A DNA stretch of 64,000 bases from Tolypeutes matacus (Eukaryota; Chordata; Mammalia; Cingulata; Chlamyphoridae). A program made the translations under genes and the position numbers. Position 1 is the first letter of the stretch; every line of letters starts with the position of its first letter. A model generated the notes under the pieces. It searched no databases, was not told the DNA's origin, and saw only the letters and a program-made list of their open reading frames with translations. Location of the stretch: assembly GCA_026826555.1 (NCBI GenBank), contig JAKSZT010053769.1, forward strand, positions 6,565,547 to 6,629,546. The letters are read 5' to 3'. Shown here in pieces: positions 12,881 through 24,099 of this stretch.

Positions 12881-13290
12881 TTCTGGAAAAGTGGTCCCCG
12901 GGGGATTCTACTTCCGACCCTCTTCTGTCGCTAATGCGGGCGGGTCCCTGGAAATCTGAGGTTGGGCCTTTGCCTTAATCTGTTGCTGTTGCTGCCCCTG
13001 CTACCGCTGACACTTGGCGCCGCCGCCTCTCAGCAGCGTCCAGACGCGCGGCCCGGGGGCGTCCACGCAGTCCGAGAGGGCATGGACACTGTCACTACCC
13101 CCACTGTGCGGGCCGGACCCGCCACCCACGCTGGGGAGCTAGTCTCGCGCCCCCCTCCCGCGCCCGACGCAGGTGAGACCCCAGCTCCCCACGGAGCTCT
13201 GTTTGGGTTTCCGTGGCGTTTGTTCCCCGCAGGTTTGTTTGTTTTTCTTCAAATTACAGATGCAGGGAAAACCGCCTGACATCATGAGAG
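12880..13290. promoter_or_regulatory. Small CpG-rich patch 3 kb beyond the TWIST1 3' end
   Basis: A GC- and CpG-rich island of about 400 bases, strongest at 13010-13190, sits in otherwise ordinary sequence. A plus-strand frame here mimics a signal peptide but begins with TTG directly after in-frame stops (see rejected list). Probably a regulatory island. Confidence 0.45.
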
Positions 13291-14253
13291 CGGGACAAAC
13301 GCTCACTTTGAAGGATTCCTGGGCAGGACTTCAAGTGAAATCATATGCCTGAGAAGAACTTGATACCGGTCTAGAGAAAATAACCAGTTTTGAGTTTGCC
13401 AAACCGTGGAATGTGCAAAATGCTCCACTTTTTTGCAAGAGGCCAAGTGTCCCTTAAAAAGCCCCATTATGAATATGAACCTGAGGACAGAAGGAGCAAG
13501 AAGCTTGGGCCGTTATTGAGTGTGGGAAAAAAGTACACACACTGTGTGAGTTTCCGCTATTTACCATTATTTTATTAATAATATGTTCCGCTTTCGGTAG
13601 GGTACCTGCTACGGTGCATGAATTATCATCAGTGCATGTGTTTAGCAAGTGCTTGCACACACACAAAAAAGGGAGAATAAAAATTTACTGCTTTCTGATG
13701 ACTGAAGGCTATCAATCGAAGAAAAAATTAAAAACAAGACAAAAAATTATGTCCACAATAATGGAAGCCATAGTTGGTTGTTCAGCACTCACACACAAAA
13801 AAACGATTTCATATAATACTTCACCCCTCAATGCATTCTGGATGAAGGGCAAAGACCTAGGGTCCAGCCACCACATTAAATATATAAAGGCTTGGCTTCT
13901 CATGTCTGAAAGAGATGTAACTCATTCTGTGTGTCCTTCAAATAAGAGAAGGTAGTAAAGATAAAATGAAATAAAATGAGAGTAGGAAATGATGGGGGAT
14001 AAAGAAAACACAGGTGGCTTAACTCATTCTAAAAAAATAATTAGCATTTTGCTTGATGTGTATTAGGGAAGATGGGGATACAGAAGTAGTCTGCAGCTGA
14101 AAACTATATTCTAATACTTAATATTTTTCACCATGAATTCTCATCATTCAAAGTAAAACTATTCCCCACCTTTCTTCCTCTTTATTTCTCTGAAAACATT
14201 GGGGAAAATACCACCTTCAGTTTAGTAATCAGTAGTATTCTCCAATACAGATT

Positions 14254-14291
14254 TGGCATTTGCTTTTCTCCAATGTGGCATTTGCTTTTCT
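14254..14291. repeat. Short tandem duplication, 22-bp period
   Basis: TGGCATTTGCTTTTCT is repeated exactly at 14254-14269 and 14276-14291. Confidence 0.85.
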
Positions 14292-15200
14292 TCCCTCTTA
14301 TGAAGGAAAGTGGAAAGGACAAAACACAAACACACACACACACAAAAGCAAACAGAAGGCTACTTTTCTTTGAAATGTGTGGTTTTTACATCACCAGAAT
14401 TAAGATAGAGATTACCTTCTCAGCAACGATGGTCAGCTCCATCCTGATGTACGTCAAGAAATCTGAAATATCAAATAGTCAGACCAAACTGTAGTTAACA
14501 AGGCGATTCCCCACGGACAATTTAGAAAATGAAGATGGAGATGGGTGGATGACACATAAAAGAAAGAATTATCATCTCGGTGCTTTCTCTTATTTTTCTA
14601 GGGCACCCTCCTCTGTACCCTACACACACACATTTACACACACACAGAATCACAACCACAACTATACCCACACACAATCGCTGTCCCTTCTTGTTATTTG
14701 GTAAAGGTCTGTCAAAATCCAAAAAACAATTCTCTAAATCCTTATTAATATTTTAATATAAGAAGTAAATGCTGCAGACCCCCTATTTTAAAATATGGTC
14801 TAAAATATTCACAAAAATAAATTCACACTATTGTTATGTCAGCACTCTATGGTAAGGTGTAGAGAAGGAAACAAAAACCTCAGGCAATAAAATAACTTCA
14901 ACCTGGACTAAGCAAACATGATCTGTTTGAATTCAATACTTATTTGCCATAGTCATTGTTTCAATTAGGCAGCAAAGTAACTGTGCAGTTTGAAAGCTTC
15001 CCTAATTACATTTGAGTGCTGTAAACTGGATGTAAAAGTTAAGAATTAAGTGATGCAAAATCATTATTTGTAATTATATTAATTATAAAATCCAGTATTT
15101 TCCTAGCCCAGAAATAACCAGAATGAAATTATAAAATCAAGCACCATTGTCCATTATTGTTTTCCTTTACTTCATTAGATTTTGTGTACATATAAGTAAC

Positions 15201-15212
15201 GGGGGGGGGGGG
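15201..15212. repeat. G12 homopolymer
   Basis: Twelve consecutive G in AT-rich context. Its length is prone to sequencing or assembly error. Confidence 0.9.
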
Positions 15213-16041
15213 CAAAATCTGCGTAATTTTGGATAGAGTTATACTTGCTAATAAACTGACTGGAAATCCAATAGTTTTTAGCATTTAAAATTGCAATCAT
15301 TGCAACAGTTACCGAGGTTACTGAAAATTCAGGTTATTGTACTTTAAACCCATAGCTATATATTCTTTTTATATAAAGAACAAGCATGTCTCTCAGAAGG
15401 ACAGCACCAACATGGGAAAATAGTCTTAGCTTTGGCTTTTCTGTTTTAGCAATCATCACACTTGATGTCACTTTCATTCATGAAAAAAGATTTAAACAGT
15501 TACAAATGCAATTATTTTGCCTGCTAGACTAAACTTCATTATTTTCCATGCATTTGTATTCATTCAAATGTGTGTGTATAGACAGGCAGATAATTTTCCT
15601 AACATTTTATCTACCCTCTCACTGAAATGAACCTATTATTTTAAAGTCCTCACAAAGAATGAAGGTATGACAAAAAATATACAATAACCAGAGATAATAG
15701 TGGTTTCATACTGCTTTTTAACATTTAATTATTTTACAGCTATCACTCCAAAATGTAAGCAAGAAAAGTGAGTAACAATTTGTAAGTTTTTGCTGTTTGA
15801 GGACTTGGTAAGAAATGAAGGAGAGAAGCTACCAAGCCCACTGAATACCAAACTGGAATAATAAAGCTGTCTTTTTAAATAGTTGCCTGTGCCTGTCAGT
15901 AGCTAGTTTATTTGGGCTTTTCACTGCTTTGTTTATATTAGAGTCCCCTCCTCCCTCCTGGGTGCCTCTAGAGTTAAACAAGCAGGTATTTACCTTCAAC
16001 TTAATCCTGAGTTTTAAAAATATAGACCAAACTCTAAGGTT

Positions 16042-16707
16042 CTTAAAATTTTCAACCATATTTATTTATTGCAGAAAAATAATATACAAAGTTATTTACA
16101 AAACAATCATAAAAATATGAATGCATTTAGACACCGGATCTATTTGCATTTTACCATGGGTCATCAATAAATAAATAGAATGTTGTTTTTTGTATTTTAA
16201 GTTTTTTTTTTTCCCTCAGAGGAAGAATGAAAAAAAGGAATTAACTGACTATGATATTGCAGGTCAGTTTGATCCCAGTATTTTTACTTCTAAAGGTGTT
16301 CTTAAAATTTCCTCTGATTGTTACCATTTTAAAATGGAGAAAGTCCATAATGATGCCTTTCCTTTCAGTGGCTGATTGGCACGACCTCTTGAGAATGCAT
16401 GCATGAAAAATTAAAAATAAAAACATTCTTCGTCAAAAAAAAAAAAAAAAAAGGAACACAAACAACTGTTCAGACTTCTATCAGAATGTAGAGGTGTGAG
16501 GATGGTGCCGCTGCCCGTCTGGGAATCACTGTCCACGGGCCTGTCTCGCTTTCTCTTTTAAAAGTGCGCCCCACGCCCTGTTTCTTTGAATTTAGGTTCT
16601 GCTCTTCTAATATCCAGGAAAATCTTTGGCATATATAATTATTTTTAGTTATCCAGCTCCAGAGTCTCTAGACTGTCCATTTTCTCCTTCTCTGGAAACA
16701 ATGACAT
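16042..16707 (-). other. TWIST1: TWIST1 exon 2, non-coding 3' UTR
   Basis: This roughly 666-base exon begins (minus strand) ATGTCATTGTTTCCAGAGAA just after a splice acceptor. It runs to two overlapping AATAAA signals (TTTATT at 16061-16066 and 16065-16070 on the plus strand). It closely resembles the human TWIST1 3' UTR as I remember it. It contains a long T-run in the mRNA sense (A-run 16435-16452 on the plus strand) and several AU-rich stretches. The cleavage site is estimated at 16040-16050. Known of the gene: this UTR is a site of post-transcriptional control by microRNAs and cytoplasmic polyadenylation factors. I did not map individual sites. Confidence 0.85.
16061..16070 (-). terminator. 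TWIST1: TWIST1 polyadenylation signal (double AATAAA)
   Basis: Two overlapping canonical AATAAA hexamers on the minus strand (plus-strand TTTATTTATT) lie at the 3' end of the TWIST1 3' UTR. Cleavage is expected 10-30 bases further on, at about 16040-16050. Confidence 0.85.
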
Positions 16708-17254
16708 CTGCAAAAACCCAGAGGGGGGGGAGAAAGTTGGTTATTGTTTAGGTCTCTGTGGCTGTTTTCTAAGTCTACTGAGCACTGTTCTTATCACCAC
16801 CACGGAGAAATTACGTTGAACAACCTGGAAGGATTTCAGCCTAAGGGCAAGAGGAAGTGGGTGGGCGGAAAGAAGGAGGTGGTGGAATTTGGAAACATTT
16901 GTTTTAAGGAGAAGGGCAAAATTTTAAAGCCGAAAGAGAAGGTGGTGCTGGCAACACTGTCCTTACCCGTGGTCCTCGAATCTTTTCTGTCCTCCCTTCT
17001 GTCTGTCACGCACACTCACGCACACGCATACCCCTCACAAGGGCACATCCCCCTGGGAACCGCTCTCTCTAACCGGGACCGAACTGCCATCCAGGGACGC
17101 TGGGGGATGAGGTGGCGGTGCCAAATTGGGTGGGGAAGGCTGAGAAGACAGTGTGGGAGGGGGAGGCAGGCGCAGGCGGACGGAGAGCCGCGGCCTGGTC
17201 ATCTGTCCGTCTGCCACCTGAGCGGCGAAGGGGCGCAGAGGCGCTGGTCCTTAC
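16708..17254 (-). other. TWIST1: TWIST1 intron within the 3' UTR
   Basis: The intron is 547 bases, bounded on the minus strand by GT (17253-17254) and AG (16708-16709). The human TWIST1 intron is similarly short, about 0.54 kb. It separates the coding exon from a purely non-coding exon, which is the typical arrangement of vertebrate TWIST1. A stop codon 42 bases before the junction is close enough that nonsense-mediated decay would not be expected. Confidence 0.85.
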
Positions 17255-18514
<1,260 letters not shown>

Positions 18515-18729
18515 TCAGGCGGGCGCGGGGCGATTTCCTTCCGCGTTGGAGCGCGCGGGCGGTGCCCCCGCACCCGAGCGCAGCACGGGAAGCAGCCGGA
18601 GGACCTGTCCGGGCTGCGGCGGTGGCCCCGCCCGGAGCGGCTGTGACAGCAGCGGCGGCGGCAGCTTCTACTCAGTGGGTGATGTCTCATCTCGCCCTAG
18701 TTTCGTCTAGTTCCGTGGGGCCGGTATGG

Positions 18730-20000
18730 GACTGCTGGGGCGTAGGCAGTGGCAAGAAAACTGGTAATTGCGGAGCCCACCCGACGGGCAGGTAGAGGGA
18801 CACCCCGGAGTCCCATGGGCCAAACCGCCGGGGCCCGGCCCCAAGGTCGTGGGCGTTTCTGAAGACGTGGCCGCGCCGCCGGGCTTGCGGATCTGTGTCT
18901 GGCCTTCTCTCTCACCCCTTCCCGAGAAGCTTGTGGGCCTGCCTTTTCTTTTCACGGTGACCCAATCTAACGCCTCCCAGCATCCAAAGGGCTACGCCTC
19001 CGAAGGTGCTAGAAAGTGGCAGAAATTGATTCTCCCACGGAAGGCAGCCGGGTCTGTGGGTAAGGGAGCGGAGCCCGAGGGTCACAGCGCTGAGCCCTCG
19101 CCACGGCCGGATCGCCTGTCCTGCCAGCCCAAGGAGAAGGGCCTGTGGACATTTCATCCCTACACCCCTAAATAAGGCCCCGCATTATGATCTCTTAAGA
19201 TCAGCTCGTTAGGGAGTGGAGGGGGCTTCAACAGCATCTGGGCACACAGGGATGTCCTCTGAGAGCCCCTTTTCCTCCTCCTTAGGAGGTCTAGCGGGCA
19301 GCTATGCTTCCTGCGCTAGCATCGCATTGCAATTACTTGGACGCTTTCATTTTAAGCATTTCTACCTAATAAGTTAAAACGAAGAACCTAAGGAGTGTGT
19401 TATGCAGATTTTGGTAAATTGGAAGCAGCAGTAAGAACAAAGTTGTTGAGCTGGAAGGGAAGCCGCCGTGGAAAAGAAGTCCATCGATGAAACTCTATCC
19501 TTTTCTTTTCTTTTCTTTTCTTTTACGGAAGGAGTTGAGGTCGAATGACCATTTCATGTTCATCTCTTATGTTGCAAAGCAAACCAGGGGCCGAAGTCAA
19601 TAGTGTTCGCGGGCAGAATTTTGGGGCACCAAAGCTGTGTGTCCTGCGCTCCGGTTCCCCGGGTCGTGCCCAGGACGAAGTCCGCCTGCGAGCTACCCAG
19701 TCGGGACTCAGGGGCGAGAACTCTTAACTTAGAAAAGCGTCCATTTCTAGGCGGTACTGGGGGTCGCAGCCGCGGTCCCGAGAAAGCGGGAGCACAGGCG
19801 ACGCCGCGGGCAGGCCACGTGGCTGTGCCCCGCTGAGGCGCGCAGCTCGGACCCGGAAATCCTGGGATCTGGAGCGCCTCGGGCCCGCAAAAGGGCTAAG
19901 CCTGCTGGGGGAGGTGAGGGCAAGAGGCCTCCCTACCGCGGGGTGGCTAACGGGGCTGTGCTCTCATGGGAGGGACGACCTGCAGGGCACCATTTTAACC
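18730..20000. promoter_or_regulatory. GC-rich upstream shoulder of the TWIST1 island
   Basis: This single-copy, moderately CpG-rich DNA lies 0.5-1.8 kb upstream of the TWIST1 start. Dense patches lie at about 18740-18900 and 19600-19900, interrupted by a (TTTTC)n microsatellite at about 19499-19524. Open frames on both strands here have no recognisable domain, start in poor context, and look like products of base composition. It is probably upstream promoter or enhancer DNA. Confidence 0.5.
19499..19524. repeat. (TTTTC)n microsatellite
   Basis: About five TTTTC units in the TWIST1 upstream region. Confidence 0.9.
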
Positions 20001-22380
20001 AAAATATTCAGAAACAATGACCACAGCGTGCCAACAGGCCTCATTTGCGGGCCGCTGCCATATTTTTTTAATGACAGGCTGTCTGAAAATCAGATTTTCC
20101 TTGATCTCCACTTAATTCCAGTAGCACACACAGGTTTCCTCAAAACAGTGAGTTCGGATACATCTCCCCTGGTATTGGCATCTTCCGCCCACAGGATTTT
20201 ATCCCTTGGAAGCGATTAGAGAATAAGGTAGTCTGCTCCATTCTCCACTGTGTTCTGCTCTGTAAATCTGACTTGCAGATTATTCCGCAATTCTTACTTC
20301 GAACGTGGCTGCAGTTTTTATTTTTATTTTTTTTCACCGTTTGCTATCTCGTTGTGTGTTTTTTTCCTCCGATTAATCTCAAAGCTTATTTTTGTTTTGT
20401 TTCCCCTTTAGCCGAGTTTTCAAAAATAAAGAGATCGAATGATTGGACTCTTTCCTTTGTGACTCTGAGTAAGCAAGAGAGGAAAGCGTGGGAAGTGCGG
20501 GTAGAGTGTAAAAGAAACCTTACCTGACCAGGGGGAATTTGTGGAACTAGGAGGAAGCAGGCAAGCTGGATGAGAAACCGAGTCCGCAACAGCGCAGTCA
20601 GCTGGGGGCCACTAGCCTGCCTGATTTGCAAAGTCATCAATCTCTAAGACTAGCTCTTAACAAGTGAGCCCAGCTATTTTCCTGGCACTGAACTTCCAGA
20701 GGATGAAGAGCTCCTCGTGGCCATTAGGTCCAGTGCTGGAGGGACGCTTCGAATAACAGGATGAATAGAAGAGAGTTTGAAATAAATGACCTAACCAGAA
20801 CGGTCCAGGCCACGGAGCCTTGCAGACGGGGTCACAATTGATGACTGTAGTTCCCTGAAGTTTCTCTTGAACGGTTCCGAGGAGTGGTGTTAGGAGACCG
20901 GTAGTTGAGTTCTCTACTTAAGTAAACTTAGAATGCTACTTTTCTGCGTAAAATGTAGTTTGGCAAATACCTGGGGCTTGATTCTCCCTGCTTTCTAAAG
21001 TGCTATATTCTCATGACCCGACTGTTCACTCTGCTCATCTGTAGCTATATACCTCACGTATTATCGAATTCTTTTCTTATCCACACATGCTGGCACAGAA
21101 GTGGATCCCTTTTTAATGTGCTAAGTAAAAATAAATATAGTTCTGGATATCTCATATATGCAACAAAACTTTCACAACCTTCAATTCAAGATATGAAAGC
21201 TCACCTGGCTCTAAAATCCTGATTTCAGGCTCTTAAAAACAGTCTTAGAAATTTCCCTTTGGCGGTGAACTCAGCCTGCCTTGAAGGATGGCCAATGCAG
21301 TACTACCTTCTCTGGAAATACTGGATTAATTGCGATTAATAATTTCATCTGTTTCTAAAATAATGTCCCAGAAAAAAGAGTTTTAAGGGACAAAAAGTTT
21401 TTCTTTTGTACTTGGATAATTCAAAATGAGCTCTGTTTTCAAACTGCCAACTTGGCATGTTTGCAGTCCTTCCTGAGGAATGTGTGCTGTATTAAAAGTC
21501 AGAAAACAAAATGCTGTTAGAAGTAACAGGGATTTCATACTGAGCATATGCAATAAGTATGTAAGTACCCTTACAGTTTGAATATGCACTTGCATTCTTT
21601 TAGGTAAGGAAAAGAAACATACACTGTAGAATTTTTAGCAAGCTGGTAAGTTTTGGAGTTTGGGCTTGCACAAGAGGTGAGTACGTGAATCTGTTCCTAC
21701 TCTTTTCTTTCTCCTTAGTCTTTAGATGACCTTCCACCTGTTTCTTGGCTTTGAGTTCTGTGAAATAATTTCTCCAAATTGCAGAAATAAAACACAGGAA
21801 CATTCACACAGAAGAGGGCGCAAGTTGGAAAAGGCTGCAGTTGAGTGGCCCTCAGAAGAGGTTGTACATGTTAGATCTCATCTCGTTTTTAACACTCCAT
21901 CCACTGGCATTGCCCTGTTAAGTATTTAAAGAGAACATTTTATCAAAGTGGAAAATAAAGTCTGTGTCAGCATGAGTGACTTTGATAACTCCTTGAAAAA
22001 GCAGCTTCTTCATCAGGGACACAGTCTTAATGGTGTTTGAACACCCCTGCCCTAAATTAAAGCTCACTCTATCTTTTTAATGAGTGGTTGGTTTATTGGT
22101 GAATTTAACAAATTCTACTTTCATTTTCTGAATTTCTTTAAAAATAAGGAAATACAATTTTAAAAGTTGAGACTTTCAATCCAAAAATTAAAATTTAAAA
22201 AGCATAAAACACAGAAATGGAGGCACCAAGAGCACCTCAAATAAACAACCTAGCAAATCAAGTTTGCAAAAATAACCTGAAATACTTGAGGTCTGCACTC
22301 AAAACGAGGAAGGAATAAGGAGACATATTATGCTTAAGTGGAAGAGAGAACAAGATCAGAGTAGGGAAAAGTATGGAGTC
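20000..22380. other. Non-coding DNA upstream of TWIST1
   Basis: Composition changes from GC-rich to AT-rich. I see no gene and no repeat I can name with confidence. Confidence 0.5.
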
Positions 22381-22381
22381 C

Positions 22382-22540
22382 TGAAGAGCCTTTTTCTATT
22401 TCTCCTTTTTTTATCTTTATTAACTTATCTTTACATTTTATATAAATGGAATAATACAATATGTAGTTCTTTGTGTCTAGTTTCTTTCACATGGCATACT
22501 GGGTTTTTTTGGTCTGATATTAACAATTTGTAGTATTAAC
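22382..22540 (-). mobile_element. Old L1 3' UTR fragment
   Basis: The plus strand resembles the antisense of mammalian L1MA-type 3' UTRs (tatataaatggaataatacaa, then tttgtgtctagtttctttcac). It abuts the younger L1. The boundary between the two is uncertain. Confidence 0.5.
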
Positions 22541-23856
22541 ATAAATTTGTTCAGCTTCAATGAAAATCGGTCTTATATATGCAATTTTACCTATATTCAT
22601 ATTTCACATGAGGTTTTACTATACTATACTGTCCCATGTTACATTTTTTAGCTTTCCTTTTAGTAATATATATGACTTTAGACTTTCTCTTAAACTACTT
22701 TCATACCCACATAATAGTACAACAAGTTACAAACAGTATGTTGGGCTTTCATCTTTTCTATTAATCTCCAAAGATTAACACACATCCTTTTTACCAATTC
22801 TGCACAAGTTAACCCTCAGCTTTCCATTCTCTAAACTCATTATATTTTCTGGTGACCCATATTCAATTTAGTAACTCCATGAGATTATACAATATATTTA
22901 GTTCATAGTAGTGCAATCATACAGTATTTGTCCATTTGTGTTGGGCTTGCTTCACTCAACACAATGTCCTCCAACTTCATCCATGTTGTCATATGCTTTA
23001 CAACTTCATGTCTTCTTACAGCTGCATAATATTCCATTGAGTGAATACACCACGGTTTGTTTATCCATTCATAGGTTGATGGACATCTGAGTTGTTTCCA
23101 ACTTTTGGCAATCATGAATAACACCACTATGAACATAGGTGTGCAGATGTCTGTTCGTGTCACTGCTCTCAGTTCTTCTGGGTATATACCCATTAGTGGT
23201 ATTGATGGGTCACGTGGCAAGTATATATTCAACTTCTTTAGAAACCGCCAGACAGTCCTCCACAGTGGCTGTACCATTCTGCATTCCCATCAACAGTGTA
23301 TAAGTGTTCCTATCTCTCCACATCTTCTCCAACATTTGTAGTTCTGTATTTTTAAAGTGGCCATTCTGATAGGTGTGAAATGATATCTCATTGTAGTTTT
23401 GTTTTGTATTTCCCTAATCATTAGTGATGTTGAACATTTTTTCATGTGTGTTTTTGTTTTTGTCTTTGTTTTTGTTTTTTGGCCATTTCTCTATTTTCTT
23501 TGGACAAATGTCTATTCAGGTCTTTGGCCCATTTTTTAATCGGGTCATTCATCTTTTTATTGTTGAGTTGTAGCATCTCTTTATAGCGTGGATATTATAC
23601 CCTTATAGGACATGTGATTTCCAAATATTTTCTCCCATTGGGTCAGTTGCCTTTTCACCCTTTTGACAAAGTCCTATGGGGAGCAAAAGTGTTTAATTTT
23701 GAGGAGGTCCAGTTTATCCATTTTTTCTTTTATTGAGCAAGCTTTGGGTATAAGATCCAAGAAACCAACACCTACCGCAAGATCTTTAAGATGTTTCCCT
23801 ACATTTTCTTCTAGTAGGTTTATGGTCCTGGCTTTTATATTTATTTATATAGGGGT

Positions 23857-23872
23857 CCTCTTTCATTCTTTT
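23857..23872. repeat. Retrocopy target-site duplication, left
   Basis: 16-bp CCTCTTTCATTCTTTT, identical to 24084-24099. Confidence 0.92.
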
Positions 23873-24083
23873 TTTTTTTTTACATGCCCACAAAACTCTG
23901 GAAACTTTTATTTAAAGTGGGTAGACATGAGGGGAGGGAGGAACAACAGGGAACACAAGGTACTTCCGGTTATTCTGGAAGCAGAGGCTTGTGACGCTCT
24001 TGAGCTACTCCGCCTGCAGCAGGCCAGGGTGAAAGGATGTCTTGGCAGTCGGCGTGGTGGGTGCTGCTGGCCAGGGCGGCAAC
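23873..24083 (-). pseudogene. 5'-truncated processed retrocopy of an unidentified mRNA, inside L1
   Basis: A 211-base insert within the L1 ORF2 region, flanked by perfect 16-bp direct repeats CCTCTTTCATTCTTTT (23857-23872 and 24084-24099). On the minus strand it ends in an A-tract (T-run from 23873) preceded by an AATAAA signal (TTTATT at 23907-23912, plus strand) about 25 bases from the tail. The minus-strand duplication starts AAAAGAATG, the expected L1-endonuclease site. The insert is GC-richer than its host. The source gene is not recognised; a C-terminal coding end plus 3' UTR is likely. It is too short and truncated to be functional. Confidence 0.88.
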
Positions 24084-24099
24084 CCTCTTTCATTCTTTT
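24084..24099. repeat. Retrocopy target-site duplication, right
   Basis: 16-bp CCTCTTTCATTCTTTT, identical to 23857-23872. Confidence 0.92.

Larger units (their letters stand above)
13290..16040. other. Non-coding DNA immediately 3' of TWIST1
   Basis: AT-rich, largely single-copy. It contains a 22-bp-period tandem duplication (14254-14291), CA-rich stretches (about 14325-14345 and 14622-14675) and a 12-base G run (15201-15212). I see no gene. Confidence 0.5.

Noticed and set aside
12962..13279. A 105-codon plus-strand frame that begins like a secretory signal peptide (leucine-rich, then Ala-Ala-Ala-Ser)
   Set aside because: The first codon is TTG, not ATG. Reading upstream in frame reaches a TAA at 12932 without any ATG. 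The leucine run comes from CTG/TTG repetition in a CpG-rich patch. No splice structure or domain supports it.
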